A stretch of 64,000 nt of DNA. Source: Cytobacillus sp. NJ13 (lineage in GTDB: Bacteria > Bacillota > Bacilli > Bacillales > Cytobacillaceae). The stretch lies in contig JAUCFP010000006.1 in the NCBI GenBank assembly GCA_030348385.1, positions 4,987,501 through 5,051,500 on the forward strand. The letters run 5' to 3'. Of this stretch, positions 1 to 9,493 are shown in pieces (position 1 is the first letter of the stretch; the number at the start of each line of letters is the position of its first letter). The notes beneath the pieces are model-generated. The model searched no databases. It was not told the DNA's origin and saw nothing but the letters and a program-made list of their open reading frames with translations. A program made the translations under genes and the position numbers.

Positions 1-150
1 AATGTGCTTGGAATCTCCTGTATCTCAAATATGGCTGCAGGTATCCTGGATCAGCCGCTGAACCACGAAGAAGTAATCGAAACAACTGAGAAAGTCAAAG
101 CCGATTTTCTTCGTTATGTGAAAGCAATCGTTAAAGAATTTGGTGCGTAA
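1..150 (+). CDS. pupG: Purine-nucleoside phosphorylase, 3' end only
   Basis: Partial gene: the window opens inside it, and the last 49 codons plus TAA are visible. The visible C-terminus contains GISCISNMAAGILDQPL, which matches the end of the trimeric purine-nucleoside phosphorylases of Bacillus (PupG). These enzymes split guanosine and inosine nucleosides with phosphate in the cytosol. The next gene downstream is the pyrimidine enzyme pdp, as in the B. subtilis drm-pupG-pdp nucleoside-salvage cluster, which supports the call. The gap to pdp is short and has no terminator, so the two are probably co-transcribed. Confidence 0.9.
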   Translation, partial: NVLGISCISNMAAGILDQPLNHEEVIETTEKVKADFLRYVKAIVKEFGA

Positions 151-185
151 GAAAATATATTAAATGAAAGCAGTGGTGTTTTAAT

Positions 186-1490
186 ATGAGAATGGTGGAT
201 CTTATTGAAAAGAAAAGGGATGGTCTTGAGTTAACAACAGAAGAAATTCAGTTCGTCATTAATGGATATACAGACGGTTCAATCCCGGACTATCAGATAA
301 GTGCTTTAACAATGGCTATCTTTTTCCAGGGAATGACAGAGAATGAAAGAGCCGACTTGACTATGGCGATGGTAGAATCCGGTGATCAAATCGACTTATC
401 AAAAATAGAAGGCATTAAAGTAGATAAACATTCAACTGGCGGTGTTGGCGATACAACAACACTGGTCCTGGGGCCGCTTGTAGCAGCAGTTGGTGTTCCG
501 GTTGCGAAGATGTCAGGGCGGGGCCTCGGACATACAGGCGGAACAATCGACAAACTTGAGTCTGTAGAAGGTTTCCACGTGGAAATTGAAAATGATGAAT
601 TTATTAAGCTTGTTAATCAAAATAAAATTGCAGTAATTGGACAGAGCGGTAATTTAACGCCAGCGGACAAAAAATTGTATGCACTGCGCGATGTTACAGC
701 TACAGTCGACAGCATTCCTTTAATTGCAAGTTCGATTATGAGCAAAAAAATCGCTGCAGGTGCTGACGCTATTGTCCTCGATGTTAAAACAGGCGCTGGC
801 GCATTTATGAAGACGCTTGACGATTCCCGTGAATTAGCGAGAGCGATGGTCCGAATCGGAAATAATGTTGGCAGAAATACAATGGCAGTTATCTCGGATA
901 TGAGCCAGCCGCTGGGGTATGCAATTGGAAATGCCCTTGAAGTAAAAGAAGCGATCGATACATTAAAAGGCGAAGGTCCTGAAGATCTGACAGAACTTTG
1001 CCTGACCTTGGGCAGCCATATGGTTTTCTTGGCGAAAAAAGCGGATACATTGAGGGAAGCGCGCGAAAAGCTTGAGAACGCTATTAAAGACGGTTCCGCT
1101 TTAGAAACATTTAAAGTATTCCTAAGCTCTCAGGGCGGAGATGCTTCCGTTGTTGATGATCCGCAAAAATTGCCTCAGGCAAAATATACATTTGAATTAG
1201 AAGCTAAGCAGGATGGCTATGTATCTGAGATTGTTGCAGATGAAATCGGAACTGCAGCCATGCTTTTAGGAGCAGGAAGAGCTACAAAGGAATCAGAAAT
1301 CGATCTTGCTGTCGGCCTTGTTTTAAGAAAGAAAATCGGTGACCGGGTAAGCAAAGGTGAATCTCTCGTAACCATCTGCAGCAATTTCGAAAATGTAGAA
1401 GAAGTAAGAAATATGCTTTATGAAAACATTACTATGTCGACTGAAAAAGTACCGGCTCCAATATTGATTCATGAAGAAATAACTGAATAA
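186..1490 (+). CDS. pdp: Pyrimidine-nucleoside phosphorylase
   Basis: Full-length (434 aa) member of the thymidine/pyrimidine-nucleoside phosphorylase family. It converts uridine, deoxyuridine and thymidine to base plus (deoxy)ribose-1-phosphate in the cytosol. Visible signatures are [12 protein letters not shown] at residues 81-92 (phosphate-binding loop) and [11 protein letters not shown] at 110-120, the family signature. The C-terminal alpha/beta domain carries the [15 protein letters not shown] stretch. The ATG opens the family's usual MRMVDLI start; the upstream ribosome-binding site is weak. It is the last gene of the salvage operon, closed by a strong hairpin just downstream. Confidence 0.97.
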   Translation: MRMVDLIEKKRDGLELTTEEIQFVINGYTDGSIPDYQISALTMAIFFQGMTENERADLTMAMVESGDQIDLSKIEGIKVDKHSTGGVGDTTTLVLGPLVAAVGVPVAKMSGRGLGHTGGTIDKLESVEGFHVEIENDEFIKLVNQNKIAVIGQSGNLTPADKKLYALRDVTATVDSIPLIASSIMSKKIAAGADAIVLDVKTGAGAFMKTLDDSRELARAMVRIGNNVGRNTMAVISDMSQPLGYAIGNALEVKEAIDTLKGEGPEDLTELCLTLGSHMVFLAKKADTLREAREKLENAIKDGSALETFKVFLSSQGGDASVVDDPQKLPQAKYTFELEAKQDGYVSEIVADEIGTAAMLLGAGRATKESEIDLAVGLVLRKKIGDRVSKGESLVTICSNFENVEEVRNMLYENITMSTEKVPAPILIHEEITE

Positions 1491-1500
1491 TATAGCATCA

Positions 1501-1535
1501 AAAAGCCGCCAGGACTTTATGTCTGGCGGCTTTTT
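1501..1535 (+). terminator. Rho-independent terminator after pdp
   Basis: A perfect 9-bp stem (AGCCGCCAG / CTGGCGGCT) with a 10-nt loop is followed by a T run. It separates the nucleoside-salvage operon from the sporulation genes. Confidence 0.93.
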
Positions 1536-1581
1536 GCTGTGGTACTGTCTTCTCTTATTTTCTTTTTAGTCAGCCTTAACT

Positions 1582-1609
1582 GTATAAATTTTCTTTGAAT
1601 GGAAAAAAT
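1582..1609 (+). promoter_or_regulatory. Candidate sigma-F promoter of dacF
   Basis: GTATA at 1582-1586 is followed after 14 nt by GGAAAAAAT at 1601-1609. This matches the known sigma-F form (GYATA, about 15 nt, GGnnAnnnT). It lies just upstream of dacF, which is a forespore gene in B. subtilis, so the position fits. No transcript evidence is available here. Confidence 0.6.
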
Positions 1610-1639
1610 GGAGGCTATAAAGAATGGAGGTATTGTGTG

Positions 1640-2803
1640 ATGAAACGACTCGTCTCATTAATGTTAATAACATTATTAATGGCAACAATCTTTGTTCCTT
1701 CAGGATTTGCAAGAGAAAACAGTGCAGATTTAGCGGATAATGTGAAATCCGCAATTCTTATCGAACGTGATACCGGATCGATATTGTATGAAAAAAATAG
1801 CGGTGAACAGCTTCCGCCTGCGAGTATGACTAAAGTAATGACAATGCTTTTAATCATGGAAGCTATAGATGAAGGAAAACTGTCATGGGATGAGAAAATC
1901 CGGACAAGCGAGTACGCAGCATCCATGGGCGGTTCGCAAATCTTCCTCGAGCCAGGTGAAGAAATGACCACAAAGCAAATGCTGCAGGGAATCGCAATTG
2001 GTTCCGGAAACGATGCGTCCGTTGCAATGGCTGAGAGAATTGCCGGTTCAGAAGAAGCTTTTGTTGAAATGATGAATAAAAAGGCAAAGGAATTAGGTCT
2101 TAAGAATACTAATTTCCAAAACCCCACAGGCCTGTCAGCTAAGGAACATTTCAGTACTGCACATGATATGGCAATAATGGCGAAAGAGCTACTTAAATAT
2201 GAAAAAATAACTGAGTTTACTGGCACATATGAAGCTTATCTTCGTGAGGACACAGATAAAAAATTCTGGCTTGTCAATACAAACCGCCTTGTGCGTTTTT
2301 ATCCAGGAGTTGATGGGCTTAAAACAGGTTTTACTTCTGAAGCAAAATACTGTCTAACAGCAACAGCGGAGAAAGATGGCATGCGTGTGATAGCAGTTGT
2401 ATTTGGCGCACCGACTTCGAAAGAACGCAATGCCCAGGTGACTAAAATGCTCGACTATGCATTCAGCCAATATAAGACACACCCAATGTATGAAAGAAAT
2501 CACGTTCTTGGCAAAATTACAGTTAGCAAAGGGGAGAAGAAAATGGTTGAAGCCCTGACAAGCGAACCGATTTCCCTATTAACTAAAAAAGGTGAAAGCA
2601 TTAAGGAAATTGAACAAAAAGTCACTTTAAATAAAAATATTAAGGCACCTGTCCAAAAGGGCGATCAAATCGGAACATTAACCTTGAAAAAGGATGGAAA
2701 AGTTTTAGTTGAGAGCCCTCTGGTAGCTAAAGAAGATAGCAAGGAAGCATCATGGTGGACCTTGTTTAAGAGATCAATGGGATTATTTTCAAAAGCTGAA
2801 TAA
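1640..2803 (+). CDS. dacF: D-alanyl-D-alanine carboxypeptidase DacF
   Basis: Low-molecular-weight penicillin-binding protein (387 aa, peptidase S11 type) that trims the terminal D-Ala of peptidoglycan stem peptides, in sporulation acting on forespore-made cortex. A signal peptide covers about residues 1-24. Catalytic motifs are visible: SMTK at 62-65, SGN at 122-124, KTG at 228-230, then the C-terminal beta-rich domain and an amphipathic tail. The ATG at 1640 was chosen because ATGGAGG precedes it by 9 nt and the protein then starts with MKRLVSL; the frame is open further upstream but without signal. It lies just before the spoIIA genes, as in B. subtilis. Confidence 0.95.
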   Translation: MKRLVSLMLITLLMATIFVPSGFARENSADLADNVKSAILIERDTGSILYEKNSGEQLPPASMTKVMTMLLIMEAIDEGKLSWDEKIRTSEYAASMGGSQIFLEPGEEMTTKQMLQGIAIGSGNDASVAMAERIAGSEEAFVEMMNKKAKELGLKNTNFQNPTGLSAKEHFSTAHDMAIMAKELLKYEKITEFTGTYEAYLREDTDKKFWLVNTNRLVRFYPGVDGLKTGFTSEAKYCLTATAEKDGMRVIAVVFGAPTSKERNAQVTKMLDYAFSQYKTHPMYERNHVLGKITVSKGEKKMVEALTSEPISLLTKKGESIKEIEQKVTLNKNIKAPVQKGDQIGTLTLKKDGKVLVESPLVAKEDSKEASWWTLFKRSMGLFSKAE

Positions 2804-2818
2804 ATACCATTCCATTTT

Positions 2819-2907
2819 TGTCGAAAAGAACATTAATGTTAATTATTTTTAGCGAAAATGCACTAGTTTTGTCTCCAGGAAGGAAATGAAACATCAGGCA
2901 TCGAAAT
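2819..2907 (+). promoter_or_regulatory. Spo0A box and candidate sigma-H promoter of the spoIIA operon
   Basis: TGTCGAA at 2819-2825 is a perfect 0A box (TGNCGAA), with a near match TAGCGAA around 2850. AGGAAAT at 2881-2887 and CGAAAT around 2902-2907 are spaced like a sigma-H promoter (AGGAwwT, then GAAT). In B. subtilis the spoIIA operon is known to need sigma-H and Spo0A~P, so the content and order fit. The -10 is not perfect. Confidence 0.55.
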
Positions 2908-2922
2908 TGACTCACTATAAGG

Positions 2923-2986
2923 GCGGATACCGGAATTTTTTGAGATTCCGGCTTATCCTATCCGGAGGAAAAGCATGAAGCATTAG
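2923..2986 (+). other. Structured leader of spoIIAA with a 3-codon mini-ORF
   Basis: The spoIIAA leader contains an imperfect hairpin (GGATACCGGAAT pairing with ATTCCGGCTTATCC, about 2925-2959). It is followed by a good ribosome-binding site (GGAGGA at 2964-2969) and an ATG AAG CAT TAG mini-ORF at 2975-2986. No T run follows, so it is not an ordinary terminator. Function unknown; it may be chance. Confidence 0.35.
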
Positions 2987-3028
2987 CGGCTTTTTCAGTT
3001 CCGGATACCAGATAAGGAGGCTAAGATA

Positions 3029-3379
3029 GTGAGTCTTAACATTAATTTGGAAGTGAAGCATGATGTCTTATGTATTCGTTTAAGCGGGGAGCTCGACCAT
3101 CATTCGGCAGATGAGCTGCGTGAACAGGCAGCAAGGGCGATTGAAGATCATGACATCCATCATATTATTTTGAACCTTGAGCATCTTTCTTTTATGGATA
3201 GTTCAGGGTTAGGAGTTATTTTGGGCAGGTACAAACAAATCAAACAAAAGCATGGTGAAATGGTTGTTTGTGCGATTTCTCCTGCAGTGCAGAGACTATT
3301 TGATATGTCGGGTTTATTTAAGATTATCCGTTTAGAACCGACAGAAGAAAATGCACTGCAAAGATTGGGGGTTGCCTAG
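3029..3379 (+). CDS. spoIIAA: Anti-sigma-F factor antagonist SpoIIAA
   Basis: STAS-domain protein (116 aa). When unphosphorylated it binds SpoIIAB and frees sigma-F in the forespore; SpoIIAB phosphorylates it on Ser58 and SpoIIE removes the phosphate. Ser58 is present in the FMDSSGLG loop (residues 55-62). The GTG start has AAGGAGG 8 nt upstream. It is the first gene of the spoIIAA-spoIIAB-sigF switch, separated from spoIIAB by 4 nt, which suggests translational coupling. Confidence 0.97.
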   Translation: MSLNINLEVKHDVLCIRLSGELDHHSADELREQAARAIEDHDIHHIILNLEHLSFMDSSGLGVILGRYKQIKQKHGEMVVCAISPAVQRLFDMSGLFKIIRLEPTEENALQRLGVA

Positions 3380-3383
3380 AATT

Positions 3384-3824
3384 ATGAAAAATGTGATGAA
3401 CCTCGAATTTAGCGCACTTAGCCAAAATGAATCATTCGCTCGTGTCACTGTTGCTGCCTTTATTGCCCAGCTTGATCCGACGATGGATGAACTGACAGAA
3501 ATTAAAACTGTCGTTTCCGAAGCTGTAACCAACTCCATTATTCACGGTTATGAAAATGATCCTAATGGGATTGTCTATATTTCTGTCCTGATTGAAGATG
3601 GATTCATTGATTTGACGATTAAGGATAAAGGCCTTGGAATTATGGATGTGGAGGAGGCCAGGCAGCCGTTATTTACAACAAAACCTGAACTGGAAAGATC
3701 AGGGATGGGCTTTACCATCATGGAAAATTTCATGGACGAAATCGAAATCAAATCGCAGCCGGGAATAGGCACAGAGATCCGATTAAGGAAGCATTTATCA
3801 AATAGTAAAATGCTATGCAATTAA
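3384..3824 (+). CDS. spoIIAB: Anti-sigma-F factor and serine kinase SpoIIAB
   Basis: GHKL-type kinase (146 aa) that binds and blocks sigma-F and phosphorylates SpoIIAA. The Bergerat ATP fold is visible: E46/N50 in the N box ([11 protein letters not shown]), DKGLGI at 81-86 (G1), and the SGMGFTIM glycine-rich lid near 105. ATG 3384 gives the family start [10 protein letters not shown]; the longer frame from 3351 would overlap spoIIAA and is not family-like. Confidence 0.97.
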   Translation: MKNVMNLEFSALSQNESFARVTVAAFIAQLDPTMDELTEIKTVVSEAVTNSIIHGYENDPNGIVYISVLIEDGFIDLTIKDKGLGIMDVEEARQPLFTTKPELERSGMGFTIMENFMDEIEIKSQPGIGTEIRLRKHLSNSKMLCN

Positions 3825-3836
3825 GGGAGTCTTGCT

Positions 3837-4595
3837 ATGGATGTGGAGGTTAAAGCAGAGAAGGGCCAAACCTATTTAAAGGACAATGAAGTCAAGGAGC
3901 TTATAAAGCAAAGCCAAAGCGGAGATCAGGGTGCAAGAGACAAAATTGTTCAAAAAAATATGCGTCTTGTCTGGTCTGTCGTCCAGAGATTCTTGAATAG
4001 AGGATATGAACCGGATGACCTCTTCCAAATTGGCTGTATCGGCTTGTTGAAATCGGTTGATAAATTTGATCTCAGTTATGATGTAAAGTTTTCAACCTAT
4101 GCGGTTCCAATGATTATCGGAGAAATCCAAAGATTCATCCGCGATGATGGAACGGTTAAGGTAAGCCGTTCATTGAAGGAAATGGGCAATAAAATCAGGA
4201 AGGCCAAAGATGAGCTATCAAAAACGCTTGGCCGCATCCCAACAGTTACAGAGCTTTCGGAGTTTCTGGAAATCTCTCCGGAAGATATTATCCTCGCCCA
4301 GGAAGCAAGCCGTATTCCTTCATCAATACATGAAACAGTGTATGAAAATGATGGAGATCCCATAACGCTGCTCGATCAGATAGATGATGGCAATGAAGGA
4401 AAATGGTTTGATAAGATAGCTCTAAAAGAAGCGATCCGCGAATTGGATGAGCGGGAAAGACTGATAGTCTATTTGCGCTATTATAAAGATCAGACCCAAT
4501 CCGAAGTGGCGGCAAGGCTTGGTATTTCTCAGGTTCAGGTATCGCGTCTTGAAAAAAAGATACTCCAGCAAATGAAAGACCGAATGGATATATAA
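3837..4595 (+). CDS. sigF: RNA polymerase sigma-F factor (forespore)
   Basis: Sigma-70 family sporulation factor (252 aa) that directs early forespore transcription. Region 2 (core binding and -10 recognition) is seen around the DLFQIGCIGLLKSVDKFD stretch, region 3 in the middle, and a region 4 HTH near the C-terminus (SEVAARLGISQVQVSRLEKK). An AAGGGAG site precedes the ATG. It is third in the operon, 12 nt after spoIIAB, and ends at a strong terminator. Confidence 0.97.
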   Translation: MDVEVKAEKGQTYLKDNEVKELIKQSQSGDQGARDKIVQKNMRLVWSVVQRFLNRGYEPDDLFQIGCIGLLKSVDKFDLSYDVKFSTYAVPMIIGEIQRFIRDDGTVKVSRSLKEMGNKIRKAKDELSKTLGRIPTVTELSEFLEISPEDIILAQEASRIPSSIHETVYENDGDPITLLDQIDDGNEGKWFDKIALKEAIRELDERERLIVYLRYYKDQTQSEVAARLGISQVQVSRLEKKILQQMKDRMDI

Positions 4596-4618
4596 ATCCA
4601 TCCGGTCTTTCTTTTTTT
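4578..4618 (+). terminator. Terminator after sigF
   Basis: A long stem of GACCGAATGGAT pairing with ATCCATCCGGTC is followed by TTTCTTTTTTT. The left arm overlaps the last sigF codons. Confidence 0.9.
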
Positions 4619-4710
4619 CATTTTCAAAATAAGAAAAATAAAGCATTGAATGTCGATAACTGTCAAGATCCATACATCTTCTGCTTTTCTAAACAGCCAA
4701 TTATTGGAGG

Positions 4711-4740
4711 TCATGAAGCTAATATATGTAACTCATACTA
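4711..4740 (+). promoter_or_regulatory. Candidate sigma-G promoter of spoVA
   Basis: CATACTA at 4734-4740 matches the sigma-G -10 form. The -35 side (around 4711-4717) is a weaker match. spoVA is a known sigma-G operon in B. subtilis, and this site lies about 84 nt before the chosen spoVAA start. Confidence 0.4.
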
Positions 4741-4823
4741 AATATAGACACAAAAGCGGAAACGCTCTAAATAGGCGTACCAAGTCCGATGAAAAGGAAA
4801 TCACTTTGTGGGAAGTGAGCGTT

Positions 4824-5444
4824 TTGGAGAAAACAGTTTATATTCGCTTGCGGCACCGTCTGCAAATAAGGCCCAATCAGAGAATACTGCTTAAAGATAT
4901 CGCGCAGGTCATTGCCGATGATGACATTTATGAAAAGCTTTGTGCACTTCCGCTTTATAAAGTAAACGAGCATGACCGGAATATTGTGATAATTGACGTT
5001 ATGAAGGTAATTCGCGCCATTACCCAATTATTTTCAAACCTGGAAGTCCAGTCGATCGGGCCGGCTCAAGCTATAGTTGAGGTGGTTACAAAAAAGCAAA
5101 AAGTATCATTCCCTCTTTTCCTGCTGGTTTGGCTGCTTCTGTTTATTGGTGCTGCCCTGGCTATTATGAATTTTCATGAAGACGTGAGCATGCAGGCTGT
5201 ACAGCTTAGAATTTACACTCTCATAACTGGGGAAGTGGACAGCAAGCCCCTCATTTTTCAAATCCCCTATTCCATAGGCCTGGGGCTTGGCATGATCATA
5301 TTCTTTAATCATGTTTTTAAGAAGCGGCTTAATGAAGAGCCTAGCCCATTGGAAGTAGAAATGTTCAATTATCAGCTGGATCTTGATAATTATGTTGCAT
5401 TGAAAGAAAACAAGGAGAGTATGAAGCATCTTGATGACCATTAA
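4824..5444 (+). CDS. spoVAA: Stage V sporulation protein AA
   Basis: SpoVA channel-associated protein, part of the machinery moving dipicolinic acid into and out of the spore core. An N-terminal soluble domain (YIRLRHRLQ near the start) is followed by two membrane segments around residues 94-114 and 138-160 and the conserved tail KKRLNEEPSPLEVEMFNYQL. TTG 4824 is chosen because it gives a 206-aa protein that begins like known SpoVAA; GTG 4815 is the alternative. The frame is open back to 4650, but that extension looks non-coding. Confidence 0.85.
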   Translation: MEKTVYIRLRHRLQIRPNQRILLKDIAQVIADDDIYEKLCALPLYKVNEHDRNIVIIDVMKVIRAITQLFSNLEVQSIGPAQAIVEVVTKKQKVSFPLFLLVWLLLFIGAALAIMNFHEDVSMQAVQLRIYTLITGEVDSKPLIFQIPYSIGLGLGMIIFFNHVFKKRLNEEPSPLEVEMFNYQLDLDNYVALKENKESMKHLDDH

Positions 5445-5856
5445 TGTTGTCCTGGTAATGATCATTGGATTTGCGGGGGGGCTCGCTGTTGGTTCAGGGT
5501 TTGTTGCCTTTCTGGCTGTTTTAGGCATTATCCCGAGGCTGACCCAGCTGACCAAAACGATGAAAATGATCCATCATTATGAAGCTGCCGTTGTTATAGG
5601 CGCTTTGGCAGGTGCACTGGTAACTTTATGGGATCCGGTGCTCCAGTTAACACCGCTGCTTTTAATCCCCCTGGGGCTCGCTTCGGGAATATTTATTGGA
5701 ATGCTGGCAGCAGCTTTAACTGAAGTTTTGAATGTATTTCCAATCCTTGCGAAAAGAATCGGAGTGGATGGGAAAATTGCGATTTTATTAATGGCATTTG
5801 TATTTGGAAAGGTGTTCGGATCACTGTTTCAATGGATTTATTTTGTAAATAAATAA
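5434..5856 (+). CDS. spoVAB: Stage V sporulation protein AB
   Basis: Small integral membrane protein (140 aa) with about four hydrophobic segments, a component of the spore inner-membrane SpoVA system. The conserved GFVAFLAVLGIIPRLTQLTK stretch and the MLAAALTEVLNVFPILAKR stretch identify the family. The start overlaps the spoVAA end by 11 nt, giving tight coupling; TTG at 5431 is an alternative start one codon earlier. Confidence 0.9.
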   Translation: MTINVVLVMIIGFAGGLAVGSGFVAFLAVLGIIPRLTQLTKTMKMIHHYEAAVVIGALAGALVTLWDPVLQLTPLLLIPLGLASGIFIGMLAAALTEVLNVFPILAKRIGVDGKIAILLMAFVFGKVFGSLFQWIYFVNK

Positions 5857-5911
5857 GCAATCGGCTGGGCATATTTAAAGAAAAATGAGGATTCGGAAAG
5901 GAAAAACGGCT

Positions 5912-6502
5912 ATGGATGAACGGAGGCACGTCATTCTTATAACAGATGGAGACGATTTTGCGAGGAAGACAGTTGAGCTTGTTGCTAAGGAAATTGGAGG
6001 AAGGTGTTTATCCTTGTCGCATGGAAATCCTTCAATCTTAACCGGTCAGCAAATCGTCAAGCTGATAAAAAAAGTCTCCCATGATCCTGTGCTGGTCATG
6101 TTTGATGACAGCGGGTTTATCGGGGAGGGAGCTGGGGAGAATGCGCTGAAATATGTTGCGTGCCATAAGGATATCGATGTTCTGGGAATCATAGCTGTTG
6201 CCTCGAAAACAAGACAGGCCGAATGGACAAAAGTAGATGTATGTATTGATAATAATGGCGAATTAACCCCCTATGGAGTTGATAAGTTTGGAGTTCCCGA
6301 GATGGAAATAGGCAGAATCAATGGTGATACCGTTTATTGTCTTGATCAGCTGGATGTCCCGATAATCGTGGGAATTGGCGATATCGGGAAGATGTCTAAG
6401 AAAGATCATTATGATGCAGGATCACCAATTACTAAAAAGGCAGTAGAACTTGTATTGGAAAGGAGCGGCTATTATGGCACAAAGCAAGACGAAGGAAGAT
6501 AA
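5912..6502 (+). CDS. spoVAEA: Stage V sporulation protein AE, soluble subunit (SpoVAEA)
   Basis: Soluble SpoVA protein (196 aa). Family signatures are [14 protein letters not shown] near the start, [20 protein letters not shown] in the middle and VGIGDIGKM near the end. ATG 5912 has AAAGGA 9 nt upstream; an earlier ATG at 5885 lacks such a site. In B. subtilis this gene follows spoVAC, spoVAD and spoVAEB, which are missing between spoVAB and this gene here. It overlaps spoVAF by 29 nt. Confidence 0.88.
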   Translation: MDERRHVILITDGDDFARKTVELVAKEIGGRCLSLSHGNPSILTGQQIVKLIKKVSHDPVLVMFDDSGFIGEGAGENALKYVACHKDIDVLGIIAVASKTRQAEWTKVDVCIDNNGELTPYGVDKFGVPEMEIGRINGDTVYCLDQLDVPIIVGIGDIGKMSKKDHYDAGSPITKKAVELVLERSGYYGTKQDEGR

Positions 6503-7958
6503 GACACCCATATTTGAATCCGTACATGAAATTGAAAAATATATGAAAAAAAGAGTCGGCCTTGGAGAAAGCTTCGACCTGGGTGTCAGAAAGCTAACGA
6601 TATTAAGGAAAGATGTACACTTTTATTATATTAATGGATTAACGGATACAAGTTTCATTATTGCCATTATTGAGGGATTGGTTGGGATCAATGACAGTGA
6701 AAAACTTTCCGCTAATCTATTTAAAATCATTGAAAACAGGCTGAGGCATCAATCAATTGAGCACATTAAAACAATGGATGAGCTGGTCGATCAGGTGCTC
6801 TCAGGCCTAATTGTGGTTGTGGGCGAAGGAGAGGGAGAAGGGCTTGTCATCGATGTCAGAAGCTATCCCGGCAGAACCCCTCAGGAGCCGGATACTGAAA
6901 AAGTTGTCCGCGGATCAAGAGATGGCTATGTAGAAAATATTATAGTAAACACTGCCTTAACCCGCAGAAGAATTAGGGATGAAAGACTCCGGTTTGAAAT
7001 AATGCGCGTAGGCGAAAGGTCTAAAACAGATGTTGCCATCGGTTTCATTAAAGATGTTGCCAATAAAGATTTAGTTGATTTAATTAGAAAAGAAATCAAG
7101 GCAATTGAAATAGATGGAATTACCATGGCTGATAAAACAGTTGAAGAATTTATATTAAAACAGGGATACAATCCCTTCCCGCTGGTCCGTTATACGGAAA
7201 GGGCGGATGTGGCAGCAGCCCATTTGCTTGAGGGGCATGTTATTGTATTTGTTGATACTTCACCAAGTGTCATTATTACACCTACTACTTATTTTCATCA
7301 TTTACAGCATGCGGAAGAATACAGGCAATCGCCAGCTGTCGGTACATTTGTCCGCTGGATTCGCTTTTTAGGTCTCTTGGCTTCTGTTGTGCTTTTGCCG
7401 CTATGGTTCTTGTTTGTTTTGGAGCCTTCGCTTCTGCCTGAAAGGATCGCGTTTATCGGACCAAACGAAGAAACGAATGTTCCTGTCATAGCCCAGCTGT
7501 TTCTAGCAGATGTCGGAATTGAATTTCTAAGGATTGCAGCCATCCATACACCTACACCTCTTTCAACTGCTATGGGCTTAATAGCCGCTGTACTTATAGG
7601 CCAAATTGCCATAGATGTTGGCCTATTTGTTCCTGAGGTCATTTTATATGTATCACTTTCGGCAATTGGAACATATACGACACCAAGCTATGAACTGAGC
7701 ATTGCCAATAAAATTCTGCGATTGGGTTTGCTTGTGGCAGTTGCCATTTTCCATACACCCGGCCTAGTCGTTGGACTTACACTAGTCATTCTCCTGCTGG
7801 CAAGCATTAAGTCTTTGAATACACCATATCTATGGCCGTTTATTCCATTCAGCCCTGTGGCCTTAACCCAAATCCTGATTCGCCGTTCCATGCCCGGTTC
7901 AAAAATCAGGCCGAGTATTGTTCAGACTAAAAATCGTTATAAGCAGCCTGTAAAATAA
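6474..7958 (+). CDS. spoVAF: Stage V sporulation protein AF
   Basis: GerA-family protein (494 aa) similar to germinant-receptor A subunits but sitting at the end of spoVA. A large soluble N-terminal part (to about residue 290) is followed by five or so membrane segments. The conserved [20 protein letters not shown] stretch and the [15 protein letters not shown] stretch are visible. ATG 6474 has AAAGGAG 8 nt upstream, inside the end of spoVAEA. Confidence 0.93.
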   Translation: MAQSKTKEDKTPIFESVHEIEKYMKKRVGLGESFDLGVRKLTILRKDVHFYYINGLTDTSFIIAIIEGLVGINDSEKLSANLFKIIENRLRHQSIEHIKTMDELVDQVLSGLIVVVGEGEGEGLVIDVRSYPGRTPQEPDTEKVVRGSRDGYVENIIVNTALTRRRIRDERLRFEIMRVGERSKTDVAIGFIKDVANKDLVDLIRKEIKAIEIDGITMADKTVEEFILKQGYNPFPLVRYTERADVAAAHLLEGHVIVFVDTSPSVIITPTTYFHHLQHAEEYRQSPAVGTFVRWIRFLGLLASVVLLPLWFLFVLEPSLLPERIAFIGPNEETNVPVIAQLFLADVGIEFLRIAAIHTPTPLSTAMGLIAAVLIGQIAIDVGLFVPEVILYVSLSAIGTYTTPSYELSIANKILRLGLLVAVAIFHTPGLVVGLTLVILLLASIKSLNTPYLWPFIPFSPVALTQILIRRSMPGSKIRPSIVQTKNRYKQPVK

Positions 7959-8040
7959 CAAATAAGCGTAATGCCGATTGCGGAAATACAAGAAATATGG
8001 TAAAGTTTTTTTAATTAAATAAAGGATTAAAGGAAACAGA

Positions 8041-8076
8041 ATAGACAGTCTCTTACGCAGCTGTCTATTTCTTTCA
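8041..8076 (+). terminator. Hairpin between spoVAF and lysA
   Basis: AATAGACAG pairs with CTGTCTATT around a 12-nt loop, followed by TCTTT. It probably ends the spoVA transcript; the T run is short, so termination may be partial. Confidence 0.6.
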
Positions 8077-8144
8077 TAAACTGAATAATCTCGGGGGCAG
8101 GGGCACCTGGCCTGGCTCCTGCGGAAAAAGGAAGAGGGGGAACC

Positions 8145-9464
8145 ATGTTTTTTCACGGCACCATGAAGGTAAATGAAAAAGGGCATCTTGAAATTGGCGG
8201 TATGGACACAATCGATCTTGCCGGTCAATTTGGAACACCTTTATACGTATATGATGTGGCATTAATAAGAGAACGGGCAAGGGGATTTAAGCAGACTTTC
8301 GATAAGCTTGGAATAAAAGCGCAAGTGGCATATGCAAGTAAAGCTTTTTCTACAGTGGCGATGGTTCAGCTTGTTGATGAAGAAGGTCTTTCTTTGGATG
8401 TAGTTTCAGGCGGTGAGTTATACACAGCTCTTGCTGCAGATTTTCCATCTGAAAGAATTCATTTTCACGGGAACAATAAAAGCAGAGAAGAATTGGAAAT
8501 GGCTCTTAAGAATCATGTCGGCTGTATTGTTGTCGATAATTTTTATGAGCTGGAATTATTAGAGGAGATTTGTGAATCTCTTGCAGCCAGGACCAAAATT
8601 TTACTGAGGGTTACACCTGGAATTGAAGCTCATACCCATGATTATATCTTAACTGGCCAGGAGGATTCAAAATTTGGGTTTGACCTTCAGAATGGACAGG
8701 CGGAAACGGCTTTACAAAAAGCGCTGAATTCAAGCTGGATCGATACGCTTGGACTACATTGTCATATCGGTTCTCAGATTTTCGATACAACAGGATTCAT
8801 TTTGGCTGCCAAGAAAATTTTTGAAAAGATGGCAGAATGGAAAGAAAAGCATGCTTATGAACCTAAAGTGCTTAATTTAGGCGGAGGTTTTGGAATCCGC
8901 TATACAGAAGATGATGATCCGATTCATGCATCTCAATATGTTGAAGAAATCATTGGGGAAGTTAAGAAACAGGCTGAACATTATTCAATGAAGATGCCGG
9001 AAATTTGGATTGAGCCGGGGCGGTCCCTTGTCGGAGATGCAGGGACAACTTTATACCAGACGGGATCACGCAAAGAGGTTCCTAATGTTAGAAATTATCT
9101 GGCTGTGGACGGCGGCATGAGTGACAATATCAGGCCGGCTCTTTATCAGGCTAAGTATGAAGCGGTATTGGCAAACCGGGTATTGGATAAACCCGAAGAG
9201 ACAGTATCAATTGCCGGAAAATGCTGTGAATCAGGCGATATGCTTATTTGGGATCTGCCTCTTCCAAAAGCAGGGGATCAAGACCTCCTGGCCGTTTTCT
9301 GCACCGGTGCATACGGTTATTCCATGGCAAACAACTATAACCGAATCCCAAGGCCGCCTGTCGTTTTTATTGAAAATGGGGAGGCTAAGCTAGTTATTAA
9401 AAGAGAAACATACGAGGACATTTTAAGATTAGATCTGCCGATTAATGAAAAAATAAAAAATTAA
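8145..9464 (+). CDS. lysA: Diaminopimelate decarboxylase
   Basis: PLP enzyme (439 aa, fold-type III) that makes L-lysine from meso-diaminopimelate, the last step of lysine synthesis. The PLP lysine lies in VAYASKAFST (K about 66), with HFHGNNKS, the glycine-rich LNLGGGFGIRY loop, EPGRSLVGDAG and the C-terminal CCESGD motif. A purine-rich site (AGGAAGAGGGGG) precedes the ATG. Its position after spoVAF is conserved in B. subtilis. I see no lysine riboswitch in its leader. Confidence 0.96.
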   Translation: MFFHGTMKVNEKGHLEIGGMDTIDLAGQFGTPLYVYDVALIRERARGFKQTFDKLGIKAQVAYASKAFSTVAMVQLVDEEGLSLDVVSGGELYTALAADFPSERIHFHGNNKSREELEMALKNHVGCIVVDNFYELELLEEICESLAARTKILLRVTPGIEAHTHDYILTGQEDSKFGFDLQNGQAETALQKALNSSWIDTLGLHCHIGSQIFDTTGFILAAKKIFEKMAEWKEKHAYEPKVLNLGGGFGIRYTEDDDPIHASQYVEEIIGEVKKQAEHYSMKMPEIWIEPGRSLVGDAGTTLYQTGSRKEVPNVRNYLAVDGGMSDNIRPALYQAKYEAVLANRVLDKPEETVSIAGKCCESGDMLIWDLPLPKAGDQDLLAVFCTGAYGYSMANNYNRIPRPPVVFIENGEAKLVIKRETYEDILRLDLPINEKIKN

Positions 9465-9493
9465 GCTGCCCGCCAAGGCAGCTTAATTTTTTA
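9460..9493. terminator. Bidirectional terminator between lysA and ypuA
   Basis: TTAAGCTGCC pairs with GGCAGCTTAA and is flanked by A and T runs. It serves the convergent lysA (+) and ypuA (-). Confidence 0.9.

Noticed and set aside
1615..2226. 203-aa minus-strand ORF
   Set aside because: Antisense shadow of dacF; dacF has all catalytic motifs in the other frame.
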